Of a DNA stretch of 64,000 nucleotides, positions 1-10,200 are shown piece after piece. The position numbers and the translations under genes were made by a program. How positions within the stretch are numbered: the stretch's first letter is position 1; each line of letters begins with the position of its first letter. The notes beneath the pieces are model-generated. The model did not search any database. It saw only the letters and a program-made list of their open reading frames with translations, and was not told where the DNA came from. The stretch is from contig NC_057013.1 in the NCBI RefSeq assembly GCF_000002595.2, positions 5,578,670-5,642,669 of the forward strand, read 5' to 3'. The DNA is from Chlamydomonas reinhardtii (Eukaryota; Chlorophyta; Chlorophyceae; Chlamydomonadales; Chlamydomonadaceae).

Positions 1-5
1 ACAGG

Positions 6-349
6 TTACTGCGTGGCTTGATGGTGTAGACGTAAAAGGAAGACGCTGAACGACGGCAATGCCGCCGGTAGCTTCACAGGCAAACTGCGTGCGGTCAGGG
101 ACTTGGGGTGGGGAGGAGCGCCGACGGCAAAAAGCCGGCCTGTGCGCCCTTGTAGCTGCGCGCCGCGACCGCTCACCATGCCCGCGGTCCTGCCGGATCT
201 AGCCACACAACCACCGTGACGGCATCGTCGGCGCCTAGATCGCCGTTGGTGGTGGCGTCGCGAGGCGCGACGATTACATCTCCCGCGTCCGCGCTCTCGC
301 TCTCCCCGTATGCAAGCGTCACACCACTATCTTGGGCAGTGCGCCGCAT
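6..349 (-). CDS. Doubtful two-exon small ORF, unknown
   Basis: A possible exon runs from an ATG at 349 down to 177, where a good donor (GTGAGC) follows in phase 2. An acceptor near 104 would then give a short second exon ending at a TAA at 6-8, for a product of roughly 80 residues. The first exon encodes an acidic stretch and a run of valines, but no family is recognised and codon bias is only moderately convincing. The gene may be larger and extend left of the window. The alternative is non-coding sequence. The 350-669 interval between it and the next gene on the plus strand shows no other gene and would hold divergent promoters. Confidence 0.2.
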
Positions 350-669
350 TGAAGTTCGGCTGACCCTCAAGCTCGGCACGAGCTCCTTGTGTATTTAATA
401 GCCCAAGCTCTTCCCATAGTTTCCACTGTTTGTAAGGATAATTTGACGTGATAATAGAAAGGGAAGCCATGAAAGCATATGGCAGGTAAAACCGGCAGAA
501 CGAATGCACCTGCATGAAGCGTTCTCAGCGCTCTTCTCAAACGGAGCCCAACTGCACTGAGCTGTGTTGCTTCAGCAATAAGCTCAATAGGTTGTACTCG
601 TAGAGGTGTTACAGACACGGGCTGGGCCTAGTTTGAGACACTTGGTCTTCATCTTTTGCCCCAGCAACC

Positions 670-972
670 ATGGGCTGGAACGCACTCCCCTCGCTTGTCA
701 TCATTACTGGCATTTGGACGGCGGGCCTGTTCGCGCTGGACAAGGTGCAGATGTTCCGTGAGAACAAGCCGGCCTGGGCCAACAACAAGGACGGGTGGCA
801 GAAGGCGCTCTACCGGCGAGACTGGTATTTGCAGCGCGAGGAGGAGACGCTAGGTGAGCATGGACGCGCGCTTGAGTGTCGATGGGCGTGCTCAAGGTCC
901 ATGCGGTCTTTCAGCACGCCTTGCCGTCCTGAACGTTTCTGCATGCAATGCACCGCAGCTATGGCCAAGTAA
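670..972 (+). CDS. NDUFA1: Mitochondrial complex I subunit NDUFA1 (MWFE)
   Basis: Two exons, 670-853 and 959-972, with a 105-nt GT-AG intron, encode 65 residues. This accessory subunit of NADH:ubiquinone oxidoreductase sits in the inner-membrane arm and is needed for assembly of complex I. The protein begins MGWNALPSL, matching the MW-E-LP start of MWFE proteins. A membrane helix follows (about residues 6-22), then a hydrophilic matrix or intermembrane tail with the GW...RRD motif that aligns with the family's HW...ERD segment. Family members are about 65-75 residues, so it looks complete. The second exon adds only the last residues (AMAK) and the stop. A TGTAA signal lies at 1367-1371. Seen: length, helix, motif spacing. 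Inferred: identity by motif similarity. Confidence 0.75.
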   Translation: MGWNALPSLVIITGIWTAGLFALDKVQMFRENKPAWANNKDGWQKALYRRDWYLQREEETLGEHGRALECRWACSRSMRSFSTPCRPERFCMQCTAAMAK

Positions 973-1325
973 TGGAGAAACCTTAAGTGGCACGAGCTTG
1001 GCGCGAGCGGCGAGGCGAGCCTGCAGGGAGGGCTGTCGCGGGAGCGCCGTGTGCGTTGGTGGAAGCTCTGGGGAGGAGCTGTCGGCTTACATGAACAGCA
1101 ATGCTAGCAAAACACGCGGTATGTCCGCTAAAGGGCCACATGGCTAGCGGGGGCGATGTGTGTGACTGTCTACAGCGTGTGGGGCCCGGGTGGCACAAGC
1201 TGTGTGTGTTGCCCCAGGGTTTTGGGGCTGGTGAAAGAGTTCTTGGCTGCTGGCTAAGAGGGCCGCCTAATCTAAAATCATAGTTTAGGTCGTGAGTAAA
1301 CGTGGTGATTCGCGTGGCAAGGGAT

Positions 1326-1330
1326 TTACA
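1326..1330 (-). terminator. Poly(A) signal TGTAA of the TBC gene
   Basis: Plus-strand TTACA, about 470 nt downstream of the TBC stop codon at 1801-1803. No nearer minus-strand TGTAA is seen. Confidence 0.4.
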
Positions 1331-1366
1331 TGGGTAGCCAAGCCCGCCCTCTGCGAGCGGGGCGTG

Positions 1367-1371
1367 TGTAA
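1367..1371 (+). terminator. Poly(A) signal TGTAA of NDUFA1
   Basis: This is the green-algal TGTAA hexamer-equivalent, 395 nt after the stop. It lies beyond (left-to-right) the minus-strand TGTAA at 1326-1330 of the convergent TBC gene, so the two 3' UTRs are predicted to overlap. The 973-1800 interval holds only these 3' UTRs and a purine-rich (GGGA)n tract near 1477-1520. Confidence 0.5.
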
Positions 1372-1800
1372 TTATGCGCAGACGATGTGTCACGCTCTCA
1401 CGTGCCTGGGCGACTTTGCTGTGTGCGCACTTGAGCGCGCTGCTGCGCGCGCTGCTGCATGAACTCCTGTGATGCGGAGGGAGGGAGGGAGGGAGGGCAG
1501 GGCAGGAGGGAGGGAGGGGGGGCAGCGGGCACACGTCAGCTGTAAGCGCGGGCAAGTAGAGCTGGGCGGAGGCAAGGCCGCGCAGGGGCCCCTTCCGCTC
1601 AGTCCCAAACAGTGGGCGGCACTGGGCGGCAGGACCTAAGGGCAGCGCGGGTGCCGACAAACGCAGGAAACGGCAGCAGAGTGCAGGCGGGGCCCATCAT
1701 TTGAGGGCATGCAGCTTCCATACAGCCGGCGAAAGCACCGCTACTGCTTCTCGGCAGACCCGCTGCTGCTTCTCCTATACGACAGGCCCTGCCCACTGTC

Positions 1801-4296
1801 TTAGGTCCTCCCAGGCCCCACCTTGACCTCCGCCTCCTTGTGCTTGCGCACGGCGTCCACAGTCGCCAGCGACAGACTGCCGATGCCGTCAAAGGCCACC
1901 TGCACAGTGCACACGCCAGTTCGTTCATTCGTGTGCAGGTGCAGGTACAGGAGTCGGCAGCAGATGCCAGTGCAACACACATGTGCCACGCAGCTGCACG
2001 GCGCTGTGTACCAGGGGCCGCCCCCTCATTTTTTCTACCCACGCCCGGCAGCCCGGCAGCCCGGCAATCCGGACCGTCAGGACTAAGCAGCCCACGTGGC
2101 GGCACGCCATAGCCTCCCCGTCCCCACCCCCGTCAACAGTCCCCACCACCGCCAACCCTGGCCCCTAGCGCCAGCCACCGCAGCCAGGTTTCAGCCCGCA
2201 GCACATGGGAACCCGACCTCACTCATGAGTCATGGACACCCTACCCCATGCACGGACCCACTCACGGCCTCGCCCCCCTCCCCGCCCCCCCTCACTTCGT
2301 AAACTTAATGCATGTACCCCCCACACACACACACACACGCCTCACGCCTCACCTCCATGAGCTGGTCGATGTTGTACAGGTGGGTCACCCAGTCCTTGAC
2401 CACACGCATGAAGTCGCCTGGGGGGTTGCGAGTTCAGTATTAAGTAATGAATAGGTGCATGAAGTGGAAGTGCGTGAATTGGGTAAAGCAATGAAGCAGG
2501 GCAATCATTAGTTGTTCGCCTCCGTGGCAGCGCACGGAGCTACAATGCCCACGGCCCGCCCGCCCGCCCATCCTCCTGGACCGTGCCCACCCACCCGCGT
2601 TGTCAGTCTTCAGCAGTGCCGCTTCAGCGCTCTTGAGCAGGGCCAGAGCCACCCGGAACAATATCTGTTCGGAGCAGATGGGGCACACATCGGACGAGTT
2701 ACAGTATACGAGGTATGTTCGCGTGTCAGCACAGCGCGTACGACCGGGCTGTCGCTTCAGTCCTGCTGGGATCCCGCCCTCCTCCCGCCCTCCCTGGTTT
2801 GAATTAGTTTGGCCTGGTACATACAACCCCTCTCCTCTCACACTCGTAGCGCTCTCTCCCCCTCCCCCTCCCCTCTTCCCCCCCTTCCCCGCTACCTTGG
2901 CTCCCTCGTGGAACAGCGCATCCAGCACGCGGGCGGCGGACTCGGGCGGCATGCTGGAGCAGTACAGGGTCTGGAGGAGGGAGGGGAGGAGAGGGGGGTT
3001 ACATACGTAATTATTTAAGAAGTGAAGGCGTAGGGGGACGGAGGGGAAGGGGAGGAGGGGCAAGGGATGGGAAGGGGGCACGGGGCGGGAGGCGGGGGGC
3101 GGGTGGAACGCAGATGGGGTGCAAGCACGGGGCGCGGGTGCGGGGCGGGCGCGGGTGCGGGGCGGAGCTTGCAGAAAGGGGTGAAGGAAGTTGAGCAAGC
3201 TGGATGTGTGCGGGAAAACGCCACAGCAGGCGGCACGCGGAGCCGAGGTGCCCTGGCGGCCAGAGCCCCCCCTCCGATTCCAACCTGGCACTGCTCCATC
3301 TCCTTGTGTGCCCACGGTGTGTGCCGTACACCGCAGGCTCACCTGACCACCACAACCCAACCCGCGACATCCACCCTGCACCCGCCCATCCACCCACGCG
3401 TACCCACACGGCCCCATCCCTGCGGCCCCGCACCCACCAGGAACCAGTCAGTGGCGATGAGGGAGGTGTCACAGCCCAGTCGGGCCATGTGCGCGTGCAG
3501 CCGCGGCAGCTTCTCGCCCACCAGCTCTGGAGGAGCAGTAGCAGCAAAGGGGGGGTTACAAATCTTACAATCATGGATATTAACTTTGGTACGGTACAGC
3601 AGGCGCGTCAATATAGGGGAGGGGTTATGACTTGAAATAGACGATGGCAGCAACGAAGTGCGCAGCGCGGGAGGGGAGACGAGACGCGAACGCAACCACG
3701 AGAGTAACTTCGTTCCACACACACACACACACACACACACACCACAACACCACCCTACCCTGCAGCGTGCGCATCTCCACGTGGCAGCCGCTGAGGGTGT
3801 GTCCGAAGGAGCCGGGAAAGCAGATGCGCTCCACCAGCGCCGCCAGCAGCCAGAAGGCCGCCTCCTCGTCCCGCCCCACAGCCACCAGCACCACGCCTGC
3901 GGAGTGCGGAGGGGGTCACGGGTAGGGGTTAGTCCATTTCAACACGATAGTAAACCCTTACCAACCCGCTACCTACAGGGGGGGAGTCACATTCATGGTT
4001 AGTTAAGAAGAAGCGCAGTTGTAGCCGGCACATTACCAGGGTTTAGGGAGTTAGGCGTGGTGGGGCGAGGCGTGGATGGGTGATGGGGGCGCTTGGGTTG
4101 ACTGCCGTACGTACAGTAGCTAGCCCAGGACGCGGCCTAGCTCTCTTGACCAGGACGCGTCCTAGCTCAGGAGCAGCTGTTGCGCTGAGTAGGTGACGTG
4201 AGTCCGGCCAGGCCAAGACGCACACCGGAATCCACACACACACGCACACATAGTCCTGCGTGTTTCTTGCTTTCCATGTGCTCACTAACACACACA

Positions 4297-4380
<84 letters not shown>

Positions 4381-5703
4381 AGGCCTGGCGGCCTCCGGTA
4401 GCCACGCCTCCCCCCTCGCAAGCCCCCCGATGGACTGCCGGCGGCCTCCTGGCGGCGTCCCTGGCGAACATGACTCACCCACTGTGAAGTTGAGGCCCTG
4501 GCAGTAGCCGACGTTAGCGTTGTGGACCTGAGGCGCGGGGGGAGCCGCAAGGAGCCAAAGGAGCAAGAACAGTCTTTAAGATTCCAGAGACACATTCTAT
4601 AGCTTTCGCTGTGGAATGGGGTGTACCGGCCTCAGTCTTGAGGCGGAGGCCTGTCTACCGTGCTACGGCCCGGTATCCGTCAGTCCGCCCGCCCCGCGTC
4701 CTCCAATGTAATTTGCTCACTCCGACCTTCATGAACGGCTTAACCCCCCATCCTCAACTAATCATTATTGTAAACCCGCCCCCCCCCCACCCCCCACCCC
4801 ACACACAACACGTGTCGCCCGCTACCCTGCACTCCCGCTCTTTCCTTCCCTCCCGCAGTCCCGCTTTTCCGCAGTCCCGGGCCCCCGGGCTGGCTGGGTC
4901 TTGGTTAAGCTGTAAACTCACCCCCACCGCCACCCCCGCCCCGGCCGTACCGAGTATGCGGTGAGGATGCGCCTCATTGCGGCGCGGCCCTCCTCAGCAG
5001 CCAGAAAGGGGTGGTTGGGGAAGGTGCGTGGCAGGTCCTGTACACGAACGGTGGTGCAGGGGAGGGGTTACATTCATGGTTGTGTAACAAGTGTAAGCGC
5101 AGCCAGGAGGAGGGGGGCGGCACCGCAAGTCAAAGGCGGGCCTCGTACAGCTGTGCGCTCTCTTCTACCCGACCCCCACGAGCCCGGCCACCAGATGCCT
5201 CCACCTTCCTCCCATGCCCACCCCGCCCGGTTCCACACGCATGCCCTCTGCCTCTCCCTGCCTCCCACGTTCCCGCTCGCGCCTGCGCCACCAGCGCCAG
5301 CGCCTGCCGCGCCACACGCTCCTCCCCAGTCCCCACACAGCCGAGTAGCCATGCCCCCCACCCACCAACCCACCAGCTCGACCTGCGCCGTGGATTTCGA
5401 CAGCGCCTGCGCCCGAAGCAGGTTGCTGTAGTACGACGGCGTCTGCGCCGCCCGCATCTCCCTGGCCCCCGACGTCTCCATCCAAACCCAGCTGCGGAGC
5501 TGCGGGGGAATGCCCTCGCGGACCAGGCGCTTGAGGGTAGAGCCGGAGGGCAGCTTGTGCTTCTCCACGTACTTGGCCCACGACTTCTCGTGCAGGGCGT
5601 ACAACGTGCGCTGCCGCTGCATGTCAATCAGCTGCTGAGGTCCAGGCAGCTCAACGCGGAAGCCGTAAACATCTGTGGGCGCCTGCTGAGGCTGCGCGGC
5701 CAT
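1801..5703 (-). CDS. TBC-domain Rab GTPase-activating protein
   Basis: Nine exons (minus strand): 5374-5703, 4951-5037, 4479-4527, 3759-3896, 3438-3526, 2896-2970, 2595-2664, 2353-2417, 1801-1899. All phases agree and give 333 residues. TBC proteins stimulate GTP hydrolysis by Rab proteins in membrane traffic, using an arginine and a glutamine finger. The arginine finger lies in VELDLPRTFPNH (Arg114), matching IxxDxxR. The glutamine finger is in NVGYCQGLNF (Tyr147-Cys-Gln149), matching YxQ. Downstream helices (FWLLAALVE, LFRVALALLK) follow in TBC order, and the domain fills almost the whole protein. No membrane segment or other domain is visible, so the target Rab is unknown. Five of the eight introns carry the recurrent GGGGTTACA or TACAACC blocks described in the findings. 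Confidence 0.85.
2993..3030 (+). repeat. Intron-end motif, family B (TBC gene)
   Basis: GGGGGGTTACATACGTAATT lies about 22 nt from the acceptor of exon 6. Sister copies in other TBC introns are at 3547-3580, 3978-4010 and 5062-5090. Confidence 0.65.
4288..4379 (+). repeat. (CA)n microsatellite
   Basis: About 45 CA units in a TBC-gene intron (3897-4478). A shorter run is at 3717-3742 in the neighbouring intron. Confidence 0.97.
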
Positions 5704-5749
5704 TTCTTCGTTGTTTGGATGGCGGGAGGGTTTGGCGGGCCTTCCGAGC

Positions 5750-5754
5750 TTACA
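5750..5754 (-). terminator. Poly(A) signal TGTAA of the 94-aa gene
   Basis: Plus-strand TTACA 220 nt past the stop at 5973-5975 and only 46 nt upstream of the TBC start codon, so the two minus-strand genes are tightly packed. Confidence 0.45.
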
Positions 5755-5972
5755 GCGGTGTTGGATTCAGGGTCGAGTTCGACGAATGTATGTAATTATC
5801 AATGTTAGTATACAACGCCACGCGTCTAGTACATGCTTCGGCAAGAAAACCTGACTTCCACCAGATGCGCCTCCTGCATTCCGCTTTCTCCTGCATTCCG
5901 CTGACTAACTGCCTAATGGGAGAAAACAATCACAGCCACAAATTAAACAGCAACAAAGACGGACCAGCATCC

Positions 5973-6343
5973 TCAGTCGCGCTTGAGCACCGCCTTCAGA
6001 AAGCCGCGCACAGGGCGCGTGGCCGCATCGGCGACAGCGGCCATGCCTGCCAGCGTCATGAACATCGTCTGATGGGCCCACATGAAGAGCCCGAGCCCGT
6101 TGCCGCGCGCGGGCTCCTTCTCCGGTGTCGCTGGCGCCTGTGGCCCGCGGGTCAAGAGTCGGGGGCGCAGCTGAAATGAGCCGGGGTTGCTCAGTCGCCC
6201 TTGGCGCGTGCTCCGTCGCCCTTGCGTGCTCAGTCGCTGTTTGCGAGTCCATTTACCTTATTGTCGAGGCCGTGGTCGACGTGCGGGTGGTGCATCATGG
6301 TGTCCACCGCCTCGGGAACGCTCCCACTGCTGGTGCGGCTCAT
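5973..6343 (-). CDS. Small conserved-looking 94-aa protein, unknown
   Basis: Two exons, 6257-6343 and 5973-6170, joined in phase 0 through a GTAAAT donor and a TTTCAG acceptor, give 94 residues. The N-terminal exon is His-rich (HHPHVDHGLDNK). The second has a proline/glutamate linker, then a moderately hydrophobic segment (LFMWAHQTMFMTLAGMAAVA) that could be a membrane helix, and a basic C-terminus (FLKAVLKRD). No family is recognised. A minus-strand TGTAA lies at 5750-5754, between this gene and the TBC start. Introns, splice consensus and poly(A) signal support a real gene; function is not inferred. Confidence 0.5.
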
Positions 6344-7269
6344 GATGGCGCTTTGCTGATTACGATGCGAGCGAAATGCGGAACGCAGGACAGCAAGGAA
6401 AAGCCCGCTGCCAGCAGGGCGCTCGCGGGGGCGGGAGAAAGTCGAAAGGCCTTTCGGCAAGCGTTGCGGGCTGCCAAGGATAAGACGGCTTTGTGTTGCT
6501 AGGCGTGAAACTGTCGATGCGTCGGTGCAGTACCGTATTAGCAGTTGGGGCACAGGAGGCAAAAGCGAGAGCTTAAACAGCCCCCACGAACAGCCCCCAC
6601 AGATGGAGGATGGAGCCATTGAGGGCCCGCGGCCGCGGTCTTGGCCGCGGTGACTCAGCCTCCCCCTCTCCCCCATTTCCCAACCCCCTCTCTCCCTTCC
6701 AAAAACGGTCAGGAGTCTACCTCTACGCAATGAAGGTGGCCTCCCTATCAAGGGAATAGTTGCACGTTGAAAAGCCTCATACGCAGGACTGAACAACCAT
6801 GAACGGTGTTCACGGCCTCTCGGAAGCAGTTCTGTCCCCACCTCGCCATGTGCGGACCGCTCCCATCCGCGTACCCCGCACGCCCCACCCTTCAAAACGC
6901 AAATGCCTCTTAGCAAGCTCAGTAGCTGAGCCAGCTCCAACCTCACAACCTCTTTGGGGTGCACCTAAACACCGTCCGAGCTTCATCGTAGTTCTTGGGG
7001 TCTGGTCACCTCCACGCACCTCCTCTTCCTTTGCAGTGGAATCCAACGCGCGCACGCCTCTCCCCCTTTGGGACGGTATCTACAACCCCCACTTCATCAA
7101 GCTCTTTTCCATGTGCATGCTGCATGTGCCCGTGGAAACCCAGTCACTCCTACGGCAGTCCACGCAACTCAAACCCCATGCCGTTGATCCGCCCACCGGC
7201 ACACCGGGGCCCATCTCCCACCACCCCCACCACTGCCCCCGCCATCCCCGCCACAGCCATCCCCGCCAA
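6344..7269. other. Gap between 94-aa gene and P4H stop
   Basis: No convincing coding exon. It should hold the 3' UTR of the prolyl hydroxylase gene and the promoter of the 94-aa gene. A divergent copy of the intron-associated repeat (CTCCTC...GGTATCTACAACC) is recognisable at about 7017-7090, here outside any predicted intron, so an unrecognised 3'-UTR intron is possible. Confidence 0.4.
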
Positions 7270-10200
7270 TCAGCTCGACGAGCGCGATGCCGCTGCCGCC
7301 GCCGCCGCCGCGCGCGTGCGCACCAGGCTCCGCATGTTCCTCCGCGCGCACAGGATGTCGCCGGCCGGGCAGTCCACGCAGTCGTTGCAGCTCTTGCGGC
7401 ACTCGCCCGCCGGGCCCACCATCTTGTCCATGTTGCTCGTGCACTCGCCCGCCGCCGCCCGCGCCGCGCAGTTGCCGCCGGTGTCGGCGCAGCGGCCGGC
7501 GGTGCGCAGCGGGTCGTATTTGCCCATGTAGGGCTTGTTGTGGATCCACTTGGTGGCCGTCCACTTCATGCCCTGCGCGTGCATGTGCGGGGTGGGGTGA
7601 GGCGGGGGGAATTCAGGGGAGGGGAGAAGGTCGTGTGCGTGGCAGCGTGTGTGTGTGTGTCCACTGCATGCCCTGTGTGTTTGTGTGAGTGCATGTGTGC
7701 GTGTGATTGTGGTGGAGACGCTAAAGAGGAGAGGGTCGTGTGTGTGTGTCTGGTGAGCGTGTGTGTATGGGAGGGAGGGATCGGCATGCGGAGGCAGGGG
7801 CGGAGCAGCATGAGGAAGCAGAGGAAGCGGCCAGGGAGCACGGGTGAGCGCAAATGAGCGCGAGAGGGCATAATGGAGGTGAGATTGCAACCCAGTATGC
7901 AGTACGTAGTGCACATGGGGTATCGAGGCCCCACATGTGTTTGGCCTTAGCGCATGTCGTAGGCTCATAGCTCGTGTGTGTGTGTGTGTGTGTGTGTTAA
8001 AGAGCACAAGGAAAACGTTACGCAAAGACTGTGTGTGTGTGTGTGCGTGTGTGTCTGTGTGTGTGTGCGCAAGTGGAGCAGGGGCCTGTCCCGCACCTTG
8101 AGGGTTGGGCAGGACGCGTGCAGAGCCTTGCGGTCGCCCTTGCCACCCTGCACGTCCGGGGAGGAGGGGCAGATGGGCACAGGCGCCCTTGCCCGCTCAA
8201 GTACGCCCGCTCATGCACACCCGCTCGAGCAACGGGCGCCCGAAAGCGGCGCCCAGTCAGCCACCCAGCGCTCCAGGCAGCAACATTCGTGCCCCCGTGC
8301 GGCCGTGCCCGCCCCCCCCCGTGTGCTCCAGCGCATCCGCATTGGCAGTGCCCGCGCCTCCCTAGGTTGGCACTGGTTTGATTTGGGCAGCCCCGAGCAC
8401 AATGAACTAATTCCACCACCCCACCACCCCACCTCGATGTCCATGTCAAAGAACTGGAGCGCTTACCCCAGGACAGATGAGCGGGGAAGTTGACGCGCCA
8501 CCCTCCCTCTCACTTATTCATCTATACGGTACGTAGCTTGGCAGACACCCCCACCCCCACCTCGATGTCCATGTCAAAGAACAGGAGCGCGTCGCCCTTG
8601 CGCGGCTTGACACTGATGCCGTACTTGGCGCCGCAGGGGGAGGCGTCAGGCAGGGTCTGGGGGCGGGGGCCAGGATGCGGGTACAGTCAACGCTCGAGGC
8701 CAGATACGGCCGGGGTAGCAGGGCGGGGTGCTTCATTCCAGAACCCAAAGCAAGCCAACCGATTGGGGGTTGCAAGGATTGGTACAGAGAAGTGTAGCGA
8801 AGTAGACAGCAGGGGGTTACAGAGCCATGTAAGATTATCAGTGCCCCCCGGGGTGCTGCTGGGTACTGGTCGAGGTATGCCACGCCGGCGCACGCCCCCA
8901 CTCGCCCCAGCCGCCTCGCCCCGCACGCCGCCGCCCGCACCTGTGCCTCCTTGTCGATGGGGTCCGCCAGTGGCAGGTTGGTCTCGCCGCCGCCCTCCAC
9001 ACCTGCGTGCGTGCGTGTGCAATCACCTGTGAAACTTACGCGGCTGTGGTGTGTGTAGTGTGCACATCAGCCCCCCAAAGCCCCCGGCTCCCCGTGCACA
9101 CGCCTTTGTGTCGGTGGAAGCCACGGCAAACCTAAATGTCCACGTTGCACGCGCACGTCCTCGCCCGACGCGCCCGTGCAGCTTGGCGCTCTCGCTCGCT
9201 CGCTCGCTCGCTCACTCAGCTCCCTGTGCGCCTCCGCCCCCGCCGCAGCTCCACATGCGCCTCCGCCTCAGCTGCAGGCCACCGCCCAGAGTTCTTGGCG
9301 GACCGCGCCCCTACCTCCACCCGGCCCCATCGACTGCCTACGGCGACCCAACCCTATCCCCAGCTCGCATATGCGGCTGCAGCTTCTTTTGCAGCGCTAC
9401 TGTTTCCTTACGGGATTGGTTCAGAGTCAACCCCCCCAGATCCCCCCAGTAGACACTAGGTCTCACCGCTGAGGTAGAGCAACACGGTGGCGTATCTGTT
9501 GCCCTCGTGCAGGTAGGCGGCGTGGTGGACCGGATCGTCGAACCAGTCCCTGCAGGGGGGGTTGCAACGATGTTTGGAAAAGCGGTTCAGGGGGGGTACA
9601 CCCAGCCGTGTGTATGTGCGTTTATGTAGGTTTCGGTGCGTGCTTGCTTTGGTGCGCGTTTATTAGGAAAGCACAAGGGGAACGGGTGGTCGAGCCAGTC
9701 CCTGGAGGGGAGCATGTTTGTTGTGATATCGGTGCGTGTTTGCTTAGGTGCATGTCTCTTTTGGCGAGTGTTCGCTCCAATGGGTGTGTCTTGAAGTGCG
9801 AATGAACTTATAGCAGAGAAGATGAAGATGCACGCGAAGCCCGGCGGCGAGGGCGCTGCGGTCGCTGCGCGCCGGCACGCGGCCTCCGCAGTATCGACCC
9901 CGTGCACAGCACTCTGCAGCTATCAACGCCGCTCGATCGCGGGCGCACGACCCAACGGTCAACGGACACAACTGCAGGTGCTTCCGTGCGATCCCGGACA
10001 CGACGGGGCGAACCCTGAGCGCGGCGCTTCTCCCCGTCCCCCCGCCGTCACAGGGTTACATGGCCCGCGGACTCACCAGTGGGCGTCGTACTTCTGTCCG
10101 TCCACGTAGCGCAGGATCTACACCGCGGCAGACAGTTGTGTGAGGCGGGGGCATGTCAGCATGTGTAAGTGCATGGCAGCCAGTTGCCGGCCAAGCAACG

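Noticed and set aside
4285-4566. Cys-Val / Thr-His repeat ORFs over CA tracts (here and at 44260-45530, 46384-46650, 63340-63890)
   Set aside because: These are translations of dinucleotide repeats in introns, without real coding content.
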